A DNA stretch of 64,000 nucleotides. It comes from Chondrosia reniformis (taxonomy: Eukaryota > Porifera > Demospongiae > Chondrillida > Chondrillidae). This document shows positions 54,043-64,000 of the stretch, in pieces (the first letter of the stretch is position 1; each line of letters starts with the position of its first letter). The stretch covers positions 6,696,001 to 6,760,000 of the forward strand of contig OX359191.1 of assembly GCA_947172415.1 (NCBI GenBank). Reading direction: 5' to 3'. A program made the position numbers and the translations under genes. The notes beneath the pieces were generated by a model that saw nothing but the letters and a program-made list of their open reading frames with translations, was not told the origin of the DNA and did no database searches.

Positions 54043-56545
54043 GCACACACACACACACACATGCATACACACACGACACACACAAACACACACACACACA
54101 TGCACACACACACACACACATGCATACACACACGACACACACACACACACACATGCATACACACACGACACACACACACATGCATACACACACGACACAC
54201 ACACACATGCATACACACACGACACACACACACACACACACACACGACACACACAAGTACACGTACGTACTTGTATCTCTGAGCAATTTTGTGCAGCGTG
54301 AGCAGTCCTCCTAATAGCTGCTCTTTGGAGTCGCTTGTGATATACTTATGGATCTTCTCCACCAGTCTGTTCCATTTACCCGGATAATCCTCCTTAATAA
54401 TGTACTCAAGTGAGGCACACAGCTGACGACTGAAAGGAGAGGTATGCAAAGGGAACAGTAGTACCACAATCTACCTATTAGTAACTACATATGGATGTAC
54501 GTACGTGAATGAAGTTAATTAAAGATACTGACAATCACTATGAGCCATAACAACCTCAGTGTTGCTTTTTTGATAACAGAAAATTGTATTTACGCCATTT
54601 GCTCATCAATAAAGATGCTATTTAAGTCATTACTATTGATAAATAAGATCATTACAGGTAAGAGATTAAAGAGGAAAACCCATTGATTAACGGGTTGTCA
54701 TTTCCATACAACTGACCATATCTGTACTGGCGTCTGAATAATAGCTTCTATGATGTTTTCTCTGATGATCACCTTGGCTTCCTGGGGGATTACATAAGAG
54801 GGCGTGGCTCCGTCCACCACATCCTTCTCCTTCCAGTATTTCATAATCATGTTCTTCAGATAGATCACACCTACGTATTAAGGTGCATAAATAGTGCAGA
54901 TACACAAGGTAGCATGTATACGGTGAAACTTTGATAATGCATAACCACAAGGGTTCCCTTAAAACAATACTTACTAAGCAAGGTACTTTCTAACTAAAAA
55001 ACTAAATCTTATTAATATACATTTTAATTGGACTCATTACTACACTTCATAAAGTTTTATATGTTAAAAACCATCCCAAAATTGCTTCCATCCTATAAAG
55101 TATTGAGACAGTCCTCTTTCCTGACATTTGGTTCACAAATTTCACCTTCAAAATGTACACTTGCAGCTAAGTATGTGTTAACTGCTATATAATTTATTCA
55201 GAGGGAAAACATGTTCTTAAGTTAACACATGCTTTCGTATACATTTTGAAGGTAAAATTTGTGAACGAAATGTCAGGAAAGAGGACTATCCCAAAATGTT
55301 ATAGGACTCTAATTAGGAGGGACATTTTCTGGGGTAGATGTTTTCATTTTATATTTCTACACATTTTCAATGGTGATAATTACTAATTATGTTTAATTGC
55401 AGTGTATCATTATTAAAAGGTTAGCAATAGAAAATAACTTGTGTTAGACTTTCAGTAATATCACATTTAATAGACCATCTTCGTAAATATATCATTAAAA
55501 GATTGTCGTTTTTTCTATAAAACAGCAATTTTCAATTTACAGCTGTATACAATGAATGAGACAAAGTTCAGTAATTATTAAACCCAGTTTTAATCTCCTT
55601 AAAGAGTATTAATTGTCATTAGCAGACATACTGTATACTCATCTTGTTGTTCGTACCTGAAAGTCTAATTTGCATGGGCCTGCCTCCATCCAAAACAATT
55701 TGCATTAAGCATGGTGAGAATTCAGGTACAGTGTACACCTGGAGAAGGGGAGAGGGAGGCAACATACAGGACACACCTCTACAGGACACACCTCTACAGG
55801 ACACACCTCTATAGGACACACCTCTACAGGACACACCTCTACAGCACACACCTCTACAGCACACACCTCTATAGGACACACCTCTACAGGACACACCTCT
55901 ACAGGACACACCTCTATAGGACACACCTCTACAGGACACACCTCTATAGGACACACCTCTACAGGACACACCTCTACAGCACACACCTCTACAGCACACA
56001 CCTCTACAGGACACACCTCTACAGGACACACCTCTATAGGACACACCTTAAGCATACATGCCATATAGTGGCATACTGAGGTGGCACATCTCTAGTTATA
56101 GCAAGCTTTGGAGGTAATGACATTATGTGGAGCTGGTGACAAAACTTATACTGATGGTTGTGAAGCCACACCCACTGCTAACATGGAACTACACCCCCAG
56201 CATCCACAAGGTAATCAGTCATATACATACATTATGTTATATAGTTAGCTTGTTTTAATGATCCGCAAGACTGTGACTCCACGAAAGAGACATGCTAAAA
56301 GTGTAAAAACTTAAAATTGTGATGTAAACTTTACAGTAAAGTATCTCGAGGATGCCTACAATGTGATGTTTTGTACACAAATGCAGTGTCAACTGAATCT
56401 AGTATCCAGTCCCTTACGTTACTCAACAAGGAGTAACTGCTCGCGTGCTTACCTCTCCCAACTGCTTCTCCGAGGTTTCTCTGTGGGAAGGGTCGGAACC
56501 GTCCAATGTCCCCTCTAGAACGCTCGCTAATGCATTGACATCCAT
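42468..56545 (-). CDS. IPO7: Importin-7/8 (nuclear transport receptor, importin-beta family)
   Basis: Twenty-five exons assemble in phase to 1013 aa (vertebrate IPO7 about 1038): 56453-56545, 55657-55738, 54717-54870, 54271-54429, 53712-53871, 53449-53639, 52479-52558, 51729-51835, 50706-51005, 50393-50482, 50238-50320, 49595-49677, 49203-49244, 48403-48521, 47570-47698, 47225-47291, 46765-46893, 46529-46626, 46368-46460, 45922-46145, 44864-45006, 43895-43933, 43626-43702, 43183-43324, 42468-42625. Landmarks: VIYLKNMI in the importin-beta N-terminal domain, WWKCKKWA, LWQDDPHEYIR..FDVFEDLISP, VKVDAAIALQ, RESENDDLT, ALTAMGLLNTIQTL, an acidic stretch (EEEEDSEEDELEEE), and DEYIVF near the C-terminus. 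IPO7 and IPO8 carry ribosomal proteins, histone H1, SMADs and Argonaute through nuclear pores; this single gene may represent the unsplit ancestor. A short exon expected between 51729 and 51005 is uncertain. Introns are rich in minisatellites. Confidence 0.92.
44015..44632. repeat. 32-bp minisatellite in importin intron
   Basis: About 19 tandem units with the words CACTCACAAAGGTCCTCAC and CCACTCACACATG. Variation is confined to a few C/T positions. Because 32 is not a multiple of 3, all three plus-strand frames stay open, giving spurious long ORFs. Confidence 0.93.
45010..45520. repeat. 40-bp G-rich minisatellite (polypurine plus strand)
   Basis: About 12 units containing GGGAGGGGCAAGGAAGGGG and TAATGAGGACAGGAGGGG. 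G runs of three or more recur every few bases on the plus strand, which is the template strand of the importin gene. It abuts importin exon acceptor 45006. Confidence 0.92.
45521..45795. repeat. 26-27-bp G-rich minisatellite
   Basis: About ten units with AGGAAGAGGGAATGGGGAGG and a 1-bp length polymorphism in the G run. Continuous with the 40-bp array and likely derived from the same polypurine tract. Confidence 0.9.
46960..47108. repeat. 40-bp tandem repeat (about 4 copies) in importin intron
   Basis: The unit starting ACCAATATGTAGTGATAAGT recurs at 46961, 47001, 47041 and 47081 with no differences seen in the full copies. Confidence 0.9.
48541..48772. repeat. 60-bp tandem repeat (about 4 copies) in importin intron
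   Basis: Unit with AAATGGAAGGATCATTGCTA and GTGATAGTTAAACCAC, repeated at 60-bp spacing. The GTGATA.GT(T/A)AAACCAC words are shared with the 40-bp repeat at 46960, suggesting related origins. Confidence 0.88.
49278..49425. mobile_element. Hairpin MITE related to the one at 10011-10157
   Basis: Arms about 42 bp (starting CTTTTGGA..TTCATCCTT when read inward from either side) around a centre with ACGTTTTAACCCTGGGGGTC. Lies in an importin intron between exons at 49203 and 49595. Confidence 0.6.
49681..49862. repeat. 25-bp tandem repeat next to an importin splice acceptor
   Basis: Seven units of TACAACATACATACAATAAG followed by TTGTA. The array starts two bases outside the AG acceptor of the exon 49595-49677, so it forms the 3' end of the intron on the transcript. 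Confidence 0.9.
50557..50697. repeat. G-rich repeat of about 33 bp (4-5 copies) beside importin exon donor
   Basis: Units with GGGGCGGGGCTGCAAATTGTA and variable G runs. It lies immediately downstream, on the transcript, of the exon ending at 50706. Confidence 0.8.
51154..51199 (+). ncRNA. Degenerate hammerhead-like motif
   Basis: CUGAUGA at 51159-51165 is followed directly by AGACC...GGGCU (a possible 5-bp stem II with one mismatch), then AAAA instead of GAAA, a palindromic AUAC/GUAU stem III and AUC. CUCAA and UUAAG could form stem I with one mismatch. Probably inactive. Confidence 0.3.
53063..53400. mobile_element. TA-flanked MITE with 37-39-bp TIRs in importin intron
   Basis: Both ends read CCGTATG.GTACAA.TTTTCG and continue as GGGA.GTA.ATTTCG inward. 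TA flanks each side. 338 bp long, no transposase. Sequence related to the left end also occurs near 2405-2440 and 30190-30220 (CAAATTTTCACGG), suggesting older relatives. Confidence 0.8.
53939..54258. repeat. CA-rich microsatellite with higher-order TGCA/CGA units
   Basis: Alternating purine-pyrimidine (CA)n interrupted periodically by TGCACACA, TGCATACA and CGACACA. It ends 12 bp from the donor of importin exon 54271-54429. Long frames in both strands are artefacts. Confidence 0.93.
55763..56050. repeat. 15-bp minisatellite upstream of importin exon 2 acceptor
   Basis: About 19 units of AGGACACACCTCTAC with AGC and TAT variants. It lies in importin intron 1. Because 15 is a multiple of 3, spurious frames run through on both strands. 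Confidence 0.92.
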
Positions 56546-58017
56546 TTACCGGCTCCTCCTTCTTATTTCGTAATATTAAAGGAACGTCACATAAACTACA
56601 AAGTAAAAATTTACGGGAACTACTGATACAAAGAATAGTTAGTGAAGTTCATTTCAAGAGGCGCCATATTTCAAACACGAGGATAACACATGACCATCAC
56701 ACGAAATAGCCGTCCTCCATTTTTAATTTTTGGATTGCCTGCATTAAAGGAGAGGGCAGATAATACAACAACACTACATGTATACAGATATCAGCATCAT
56801 CACTGGGAATCAACTAAAGATACGAAGCCATACATTCCGAATGTATCACAGGGGTGTTGAATTTCAATTTACTTGCATGGGGACAGTATTTCAGTGGCAG
56901 CTTGGCGTCATAGTTAGGTATACTTTTACCTGAAATTAATTATTTAGTAATGGCACCACAGCCCTCTCTTCTGAGGCTATTTCTGGTGCCATAGTGTTGC
57001 ACCACAGACATCAAAGTCTATTTGATCATTTCCCACTAACCATTAGTGACTATACAGATGTATATATAACTGGATAGCAAGGAGTATATCTGTATAGAGT
57101 ATGGATGGCTATGTATGCTAGTGTGTTTGCTGTCGTATTTCCACAGCTTGGGTTCATTCTCAGTAATATATAGCTAGTTTGTTTATCTGCATTCCATCAT
57201 CCTACTGATTGTAACTGATATCAATGATGCTAATTTAATATGAGATTTTGTAGATGTCATAAGTACTTCTCATGAGTAAAGCGATTAAGAAATTAGCTCA
57301 TGTTTAGTCCATTTATTAGCTTGGAAGTTGTACAAAGACATAACTACCAAGCTATCTATTTCATGATGATGTATTTCATTCAATCACAAACATATTATAT
57401 CAGGAAAGAATTTGCTGTTACAAAGTATATTTCATTAATGACATCACACAATGAGAGAGCCAAAGATATCTGAGACATTTTCCAGGGTCACTGATACAGG
57501 TGGGATTCCCACAAACAGTTGGTGACCTACACTTTACACTACAATGATTTAGTAGTTTTACTCTCTCCTTAACATGTTACAGTAAATCACTTTATAGCAG
57601 TTGGACTATTACTGTCTCTCTTCTACCCATTCTGGACCTGACCTAAACTCACGTGTACGTACATACTCCAACCCCACCCCCCAGGGAAGTGCAGTTGTAT
57701 GGTAATAGAAACAGTTAGTAATGAATGAGTTGAGTACACAATATTACCACTTAGAACACCTACACTAGAAGGAATGCTAAAATCAATTACTGTATATCAA
57801 ACGGGAGGGTAATAGATTGCGAGGTATAAGTACGTAAAATATTGTGACTAAAAGAATAATGAAACTTAAGGTGTACAGACTAGTATAGGGAATTACCTAG
57901 GTGTCAAATAAATGTACATCAAAATATTGCAAAGCGGGAAATATTCTCAATCTCATCTTCTTTGGACAAATGCATTTAATTCCCGATATTAATACAAGCT
58001 CATGGGAAAGAGCTGTC
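56546..58017. other. Importin promoter side and intergenic region
   Basis: 56546-56700 should hold the importin promoter; no TATA box was recognised. The rest shows no exon with homology. It contains a degraded hammerhead-like relic at 57485-57527. Confidence 0.5.
57485..57527 (+). ncRNA. Decayed hammerhead-like relic
   Basis: GGUCA (57486-57490) can still pair with UGACC, and GUGGG..CCCAC gives a good stem II, but the core reads CUGAUAC and CAAA instead of CUGAUGA and GAAA. Useful as an older relative showing what stem II of the family looked like. Confidence 0.3.
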
Positions 58018-61000
58018 TTACCATGCATTGGTGAGCAAGATAAGGTTCTGAATGGCAGTCAGGGTTGATTGCCCATTTTGACCTGTGATGACGTGCTGGT
58101 CCACCACAACATGTACAGACTCCAATCTGCCAGCTACATGATATGGGAGGGGGGCAGGATATAGTTGATGAGACCAGACACCAAGCTGTAACTAACGGTT
58201 AAAGTTGCCTCCATGTTGTCTGATAAAGTCTGGTGTAATCACAGGGATCTCCCCAAACTCTAGCAGCAAACTTAGCTCATGAAGAGACGGCTACATGCAA
58301 TAAAATTGAAATGTATACACAAAACCAGAGGCAAAGGAGTTGAATGTAAAGTTAGGGCTAGTCCCATGGGGAATGTGGCAATATGTTAGAGGAAGCTCTA
58401 GCAACCAGTAGTAGGAGCTTGGTTCGATCCAGGAGGAGGAGAAACACAAAGTTACAATAGCATACATATTTATCATATAGTGTGATCTATTCAAACACCC
58501 ACTCCTGTCATACAATACTTCCTGAAACACCACTTCTTTTTGTTGTCATCAGAAAAGGCTGAGCAGAGACCAGTAACTCCATAACCAATAGCACATATGG
58601 GCTCTAAATAATGCAAACCACAAGTGTTTTAATCTTTAAACCACAGTAACTTTATCTTATATGCTTACTCTTAGCCTCCACAAAATGTACAAGTATCTTA
58701 TTGAGCCCGTGGCTATTGTGCAAGTCAAACAAGGCACCTCGTCCATGTGTCAGGAGGATTGCCGTATAAAGTGAGGCTGCAGAGATACAAGAGGTGATGT
58801 AATCCAAATTAGGTTAACCTAGTCAGTATCCTTAGCTTTATAGGCAGGGTTTTTTAGGAAATTTCAGGGGGGGGAATGTTTCGAGAAATAGAGGGGGTCA
58901 TAGGTTGGAGCTAAAATACATAAATTAATGAACTTTGCTACAAGCTCAGGGGAGGGGGGCAAAACCACTTTCAGGGGGGCAGGGTTTCTTAAACCCCCTA
59001 AAAAGCCCTCAAGAGCTGGCTGCAGGAAACCATAGTTTGGTGTTTTAGACTATTCAGGTACATTCAGGTACACTTACGTACAACTGAAGCAGGAGAGAGA
59101 TCCTGATAAGTAGTGATGCTGAGGATAAGCCATGTGGTTACACACCAGTGGAACCAAGTAACTTATAGAGAGGAAATGTGCAATTAAAACTCTGTATAGC
59201 CGTATTATAGCAGCACTATTATTGTTTAACAAGAACTAAAATGTACGGTACCCAAGGAGTACTTGTTAACCAGTTAACCAGTTTCCACAGTATATGATTT
59301 GAAAGAAAAGTTAAAACAAGCCTTTTTCATGACATATCCCAACTTAAATGTACGAATTGCATATGTACGTTAAGTGTGTAATCTGGAACTATATCCTCGT
59401 CAACAGACCCTAAGGCTAGACATCTTATGCAAATCACTTTAAACAGTTGCCTTTGAGGAAGAAACCTTCATTGCTATACTTCTTCTAATATTTAACCAAT
59501 TATTTTCCTAGTAAATCCTTAATGAAATAATACTGTACCTTTGAAGTGATAAAGTCATCATTTAGCTCATGCTAATTGAAGCATAAAACAATTTTTGCCC
59601 ATGATTAAACTACAGTGACAAGCTGTCCAGAGAACATTATAATGTCAGAGAATTATCATGAAGCCACAAATACAAAATTGATAACCAATCAAATTAGACC
59701 TAGATACAACTACAGTTACAAATATCACACCTACACTTGCACTGATCCCACTGAGTTCAGTTTATCATTACAAGGATCTCTGAGATAGCACTGTTACAGA
59801 GCAAAATATTTCATAACAGGATTAAAACCTTGCCAACAATCACCCTTGCCAACAATCACCCTTGACAACCACCCACCATATTCTGTTAGAAAGCCAGACT
59901 CCCATTGAATCACACTTATATACATACCTCAGCTACGTATAAAGTTTGAGGTATGATAAATGCACACAGATGGTGGATTGATTGCGCAATGCTCTACAGC
60001 CCTATGACTGAGGATATACCCATTATTATTATTATTAAAGTGCCCATGCATATTATATATATGTAAGCTATTGCTACACAGGTGATGTACATATGTACGT
60101 ACATTTAAAGTGTTCCCCTGTATATATACGTACTATTAGAGAATTTAGATGTAATAGAGTTGCTACGTATATGTTGTATAATTACTATTTCAAAAGTCTG
60201 GGTTACTTGGTAACTTAGTGACACTAGAATGCTACCCAGTGCTACTGATGAGGAGTGGTATTCTCTGAAAAGCCTTCTAGCACAGTAACATAGATGATAT
60301 CAAAGCTTTAACATCATCTTTGGATCTTAAAGTCCCCCATTTTCTATTCATGTATGCAGCCATGCAAACCATCAAATAGGTAGGCAGTTCATAAGTGTGG
60401 CAGTCCAAATGTCTATATATGTACAGAATATATGTATGTATGTATGTACAAGTATGTATTCGACATTCCCAACAGGTCTCATAAGCAATATCATTACTTT
60501 AAAAGTAAATATCAATTTTGAAATCAATTAAATGGTAAAATATTTGGTTCATTCTTCTCAAACCAATCACAGAAATATCTATCATAAGCTCATAGTTCAG
60601 AGAGAGATAACAGTCTCACGTTTCAGTCAAATACATATTCAATACATCAATCAAAATAACTTGACCTTCATAATATCAATACAACCTGGTAGCTATGAAA
60701 ATATTTGTGATTACTACATAAAATAATCATTATTCAAGGATTCAACAAATATCTCATTTAAACTGAGAAAGCCTCTAGCTAGCCAATGGCTATTATTCTA
60801 GGTTTCCAGTGTAACATAGAATGAGGAGATGAAAAGTGAGCATACATAATTATGATGAGGGAATAAAGATAAAATCATGTGGTACCATTAACTTCTTCAA
60901 GACTGATGGGCCTGGAGAGGGGTCTTGCCTTGAAGTCAGATAACCATCTCATTGTTTTTTCTGTTCTGTCATCACCATCTTGAAACTTTAGGGCTACGCC

Positions 61001-61419
61001 TCCTGGGGTTGCTATGGTTACATTGAAGGTTGAGGACGTGAGCGTAAAAGCTTGCATAAAGGATCCTAAGTGTACACCTACAGCGACCACATGAAATAAA
61101 TATACACAGTGAAAGGATCACATCACCACTTCTCCGTTTAAATCGTAGATGGTTATGTCAACATGACATAAATATTATGTATTCGGTTTTTACTCATACG
61201 ATGAACAATAATCACATAATGGACATAATAGAAAAGCAGTGCCATGTTTTGCTCCAGTGATTTGTTGTGAAACTTTAGGTACAACATATATAACAGTAAG
61301 CAAATTGTGGCTCTGAACTTTTGAATCACATCAAGTTGAAGTGAATACGTAAGCGAACACTTGCACTTACCTTTTTCATGCGCGCTAGCCACAATCAAGC
61401 AAGACTTTCTTTCTTCCAT
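58018..61419 (-). CDS. GATD1: GATD1-like (Parkinson disease 7 domain-containing 1), DJ-1/PfpI fold
   Basis: Six exons in phase: 61371-61419, 60886-61077, 58669-58776, 58503-58603, 58197-58290, 58018-58133; 219 aa (human GATD1 about 220). Landmarks: VASAHEKGV, FNVTIATPGG, GALFDLHNS, KPICAIGYG with the nucleophile-elbow Cys of the DJ-1/PfpI superfamily, CMTGPSLHEL, and DQHVITGQNGQST near the C-terminus. The human protein has GHG where this one has GYG after the Cys, so a conserved His is replaced by Tyr. The family's biochemical function is not well established. Intron 2 is 2.1 kb and contains the best hammerhead-like motif (60239) and a possible MITE near 58845-59010. The start codon lies 63 bp from that of the divergent L27-like gene. 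Confidence 0.88.
58845..59010. mobile_element. Possible MITE with AGGGTTTTTTAGG-type inverted ends
   Basis: GGGTTTTTTAGGAAA at the left and its approximate reverse complement (CCCTAAAAAGCCC) at the right, with G-rich subterminal runs (GGGGGGG) mirrored inside. Lies in the GATD1 intron. Target duplication not determined. Confidence 0.4.
60239..60283 (+). ncRNA. Hammerhead-ribozyme motif with intact core
   Basis: Stem I GUGCUA (60239-60244) pairs perfectly with UAGCAC (60278-60283). Core CUGAUGA at 60245-60251, stem II GGAG (60252-60255) with CUCU (60263-60266) around a 7-nt loop, GAAA at 60267-60270, a very short stem III AAG/CUU (60270-60272 and 60274-60276) with a 1-nt loop, and cleavage triplet UUC ending at 60277. 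All invariant hammerhead nucleotides I can check are present. Such a short stem III normally needs a dimeric arrangement to cleave well. Located in the GATD1 long intron, opposite strand. Confidence 0.6.
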
Positions 61420-61482
61420 TACCTCTCCAAAGCCATTTAAAGATTGCGCAATTCCTTAGGCGGAAAAGGGGCGTGCGTGCAA
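61420..61482. promoter_or_regulatory. Compact bidirectional promoter interval (GATD1 / L27-like gene)
   Basis: Only 63 bp separate the two divergent start codons. Slightly GC-richer than the surroundings (GGCGGAAAAGGGGCGTGCG). No TATA box. A shared promoter is inferred from spacing. Confidence 0.5.
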
Positions 61483-64000
61483 ATGGCACTTTCCACAGAA
61501 GGTAAATGTGTGTTTGTCTTACAGTAAATGATTTTGATACCACGATTATCAATTAAATACCTAACCAATTTGCAATATCGAGGTACAACTAGTGTTAAGT
61601 AGAATACTTTCCATTTGGTACAAAGCTAGATCAAGTAAATCAAGCGGAACAGGTAACTGCTCTCATTTTAGGTGTGAAAGGATCATATGATACGGTCACG
61701 ATTTCTTATGCTTGTGATAATGTGTTAAACTGCTGATTCAATATTCAAACTCAGTGCTCCCAATACTCGAGGCGCTAACTCCAATTTGTCATTCGACATG
61801 CGTGGGTGTAGTCCATGTTATTTGGTCCGACTTTGTTTAAACCATGTATCAGCGTTTGGCCTATTGTAAACAGAACTGAACTGTGTTCTAATTTCCATTA
61901 AATCAGCATCCTACTATTTACCTCTTCTATGCAGTTTAGAAGGAAATTAGAATGTTTTGTGTTTCTATTCATGCAAGTTTACTGTTTAAGAATTGTAAAC
62001 TAAAAATAATATAAAGTATGCATGATTGAAAGATCATCTAAAACATGCTAGTTGGTAATTGGTCTAATGAAATAATTTATTTAAAATTGATTTCCGCTAA
62101 ATTCATAAAATAAAGTCTTTGAATAATTAGTATATTTCTTTATTAGGAAAAAACAATTATTAAATTATATAAGAAATATGTGTTATTCAATACTGAATGT
62201 GCATATTACTTGTAAAACGTTATTTAACTGTTTCTCATTCTATTTAGATGTTAGCAGAACTGCCAGTATTTTAGAGAGCACTTTGAAGGAACTCAAATGG
62301 CCACAGGATGCCGCCTACATGCTGCAGATTCAAAAAATGCTAGAAATGTTACAATCAAAAACATTTAAGAGATTGACAGAAGTTGTAGAAGGCAAAATTC
62401 CTCATGTTTCCATGGTAACAGAGGGTCTTTCAACCCATCAAGCACACCCTACATTGATGTCAATGGTTAGCAGCCCAAAAATACCGCAGACACTTGGATT
62501 ACAGGGTCTTACTCAGTCCTTACCAAGCGCCCAAAAAATGGGTGAACATGTACAGCTGAATACAATCAATTTGTCAGATGGCAGTGGTTACTCTCCAATA
62601 CACGAAAACATACAAGCAGATAGCAAGACACTGGTAATTTCATTCAAAACAATGAACTAATCAATTTGTTTCGTACATCTATTATCCGCAGCAGGCACCT
62701 TCAAAACTGACCACTATGCTAATTTGTTACCATTTAGGAACTGATAGAATAGATACCCACAGGAACACTCTTTGAGCAATGAATATAAGACTAGGATTAT
62801 AGTGTAATGTTCTATCAGTCATATTGCCTACCTCTTAGTTTTGATTGTATGATTGTACCAGATGCCCATCACAGCTGAAACCTGCCTTACCAGACAAGCA
62901 ATCTAGATACCTCTTATTTGTAAACCCTAGTCTTATGAGTTGTCAACATTTAATAAGTGCTGCATGTAGCTGCATCTTGAAAACCAATCAGTACACACAC
63001 CTATACACCTATTACTGGAAGGACATTTTTAATAGATTTCAAAGTAGAATGTGTTCATATTATATTAGGAGTTCTGAAATTGTAAGCATGTAGTTCCTGA
63101 CTGGTACCATTTTCAAAATTGGTAAATTGTGTTAGCTTCAAGTTTGAATGTATACTTTCAATTTAAATCCATCTTGTGAACAAGTGTTGATTGATTTCCT
63201 TTTCAGTGGAGGATAACAATACTGTTGTTTATTCAGTCTCCCATTCAGCAAACTTAGGGAACATAGCTGACTGACTGTGGTGAAGTATTCATTCAAAGTG
63301 ACTTTTACCTTCACTATTCCAAGCACCTAACCAAACCCCTATCCCCATAACCTGTTTACGTATAGTCACTTTCTGAGTCCATTCTTAGTCACTGTATTCA
63401 CATACATAAGTACACATGTTGTAATTCTGTTGTTTACACCAAGCATTACATTAAAGGAATTATGGCTGTACACTGCACAATTGCACACAAAATGTATTTT
63501 TATCGCAATCGTTTGTAGGAAAGGCATGGTGCTGTGGCTAATGTGGAGATAGTGGAAACGTCTTTCATGGGACACTCCAATAATTGCCCATCAAAGGCTG
63601 ATGATGTACAGCTGGAAGGTACAGGTACAATTATTCCCAATTTCCATTCAGAAATTGAAGAGAAAGAGGATGATGATGTGTTTCTAGAGCCTGGTAGAGT
63701 GGTAGAAGGACCTGCAGAAGTTTCAGGTAAATCAATTAGGATACCTCTGTTGGGAAATCCAATTACATTCAACACTCATGTCATTTTTTATTTACCTATA
63801 TATCCAGGGGTGCATCTACAACCCTGACCTATACTATATATGATGCATACATGTAGACTTGGTATTACGATAGTTAGCAGTTTAATTACATTATTCTTTT
63901 GTTACCTAGGCTGTGGTGAGAAGATGATGATAGAAGATGGGCAGTCTTCACTGATGAGAGATGCTCTCTTCCCAATGAGGCAAAAGGAGAGCCTAACAGA
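61483..64000 (+). CDS. L27-like domain protein, possibly a MAGUK (3' end outside window)
   Basis: Exons in phase: 61483-61501 (MALSTE), 62248-62633, 63519-63726, 63910 to the window edge. The N-terminus (SILESTLKELKWP, then LQIQKMLEMLQSKTFKRLTEV) resembles an L27 heterodimerisation helix bundle as found at the start of DLG and MPP scaffolds. It is followed by a low-complexity linker and an acidic patch (EIEEKEDDDVF). No PDZ, SH3 or GUK domain is reached inside the window, so the MAGUK assignment is tentative. If right, the product would be a cortical scaffold protein. Divergently paired with GATD1. Confidence 0.5.

Noticed and set aside
53894-54467. His/Thr or Cys/Val repeat ORFs over the CA array
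   Set aside because: Dinucleotide-repeat artefact; only the end at 54271-54429 is a real importin exon.
55619-56079. ORFs across the 15-bp minisatellite on both strands
   Set aside because: Open only because the unit length is a multiple of three; lies in importin intron 1.

Overview
The window looks like animal nuclear DNA, most likely from a demosponge (Amphimedon-like). This is inferred from compact multi-exon genes with many introns under 100 bp, an AT-rich background full of TACGTA-type words, conserved metazoan proteins (importin-7/8, eIF3m, GATD1, PTGR1) and a tandem family of RING/TRAF proteins. No bacterial, viral or organellar genes were recognised. Most exon models were built by hand from GT/AG sites, reading phase and remembered family landmarks. 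Codon phase closes across every exon except one doubtful importin mini-exon.

Layout. 1-10.3 kb and 25.2-43 kb are built from a repeatedly duplicated module, all on the minus strand: a TRAF-like gene (RING, TRAF zinc fingers, two tandem MATH domains), a prostaglandin-reductase-1-like gene (PTGR), another TRAF-like gene, and the 3' end of an importin-7/8 gene. Five TRAF copies are present: one runs off the left edge and one is frameshifted. There are two apparently complete PTGR genes, two PTGR relics, and two dead importin 3' fragments besides the real gene. Between the two module blocks lie a 5'-truncated eIF3m gene (10.4-13.5 kb, plus) and a gene predicted to encode two death domains and a CARD-like domain (13.8-24.1 kb, plus). 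The first intron of that gene holds about 7.1 kb of satellite DNA with a 249-bp monomer and an 8-monomer, 1994-bp higher-order repeat. The complete importin-7/8 gene fills 42.5-56.5 kb (minus) and carries at least eight different intronic minisatellites. On the right are GATD1 (58.0-61.4 kb, minus) and, 63 bp away and divergent, the start of an L27-like, possibly MAGUK gene that leaves the window.

Mobile and RNA elements. Several DNA transposons or MITEs have clear terminal inverted repeats: a pogo/Tigger-like element with a paralogous empty site, a 510-bp element beside TRAF copy 3, and TA-flanked elements at 12.35 and 53.06 kb. Most interesting are scattered hammerhead-ribozyme-like motifs. 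The best, at 60239-60283, has an intact core and a perfect 6-bp stem I. Another, at 24734-24774, has one core substitution. A SINE-like family with the same core recurs at 4.2, 10.7, 32.0 and 37.9 kb.

Functional reading. RING-TRAF proteins and a death-domain/CARD adaptor are neighbours and share duplicated fragments (death-gene exon relics sit between TRAF and PTGR). This suggests a lineage-specific innate-immunity or cell-death signalling cluster. That is inference from domains and position only.
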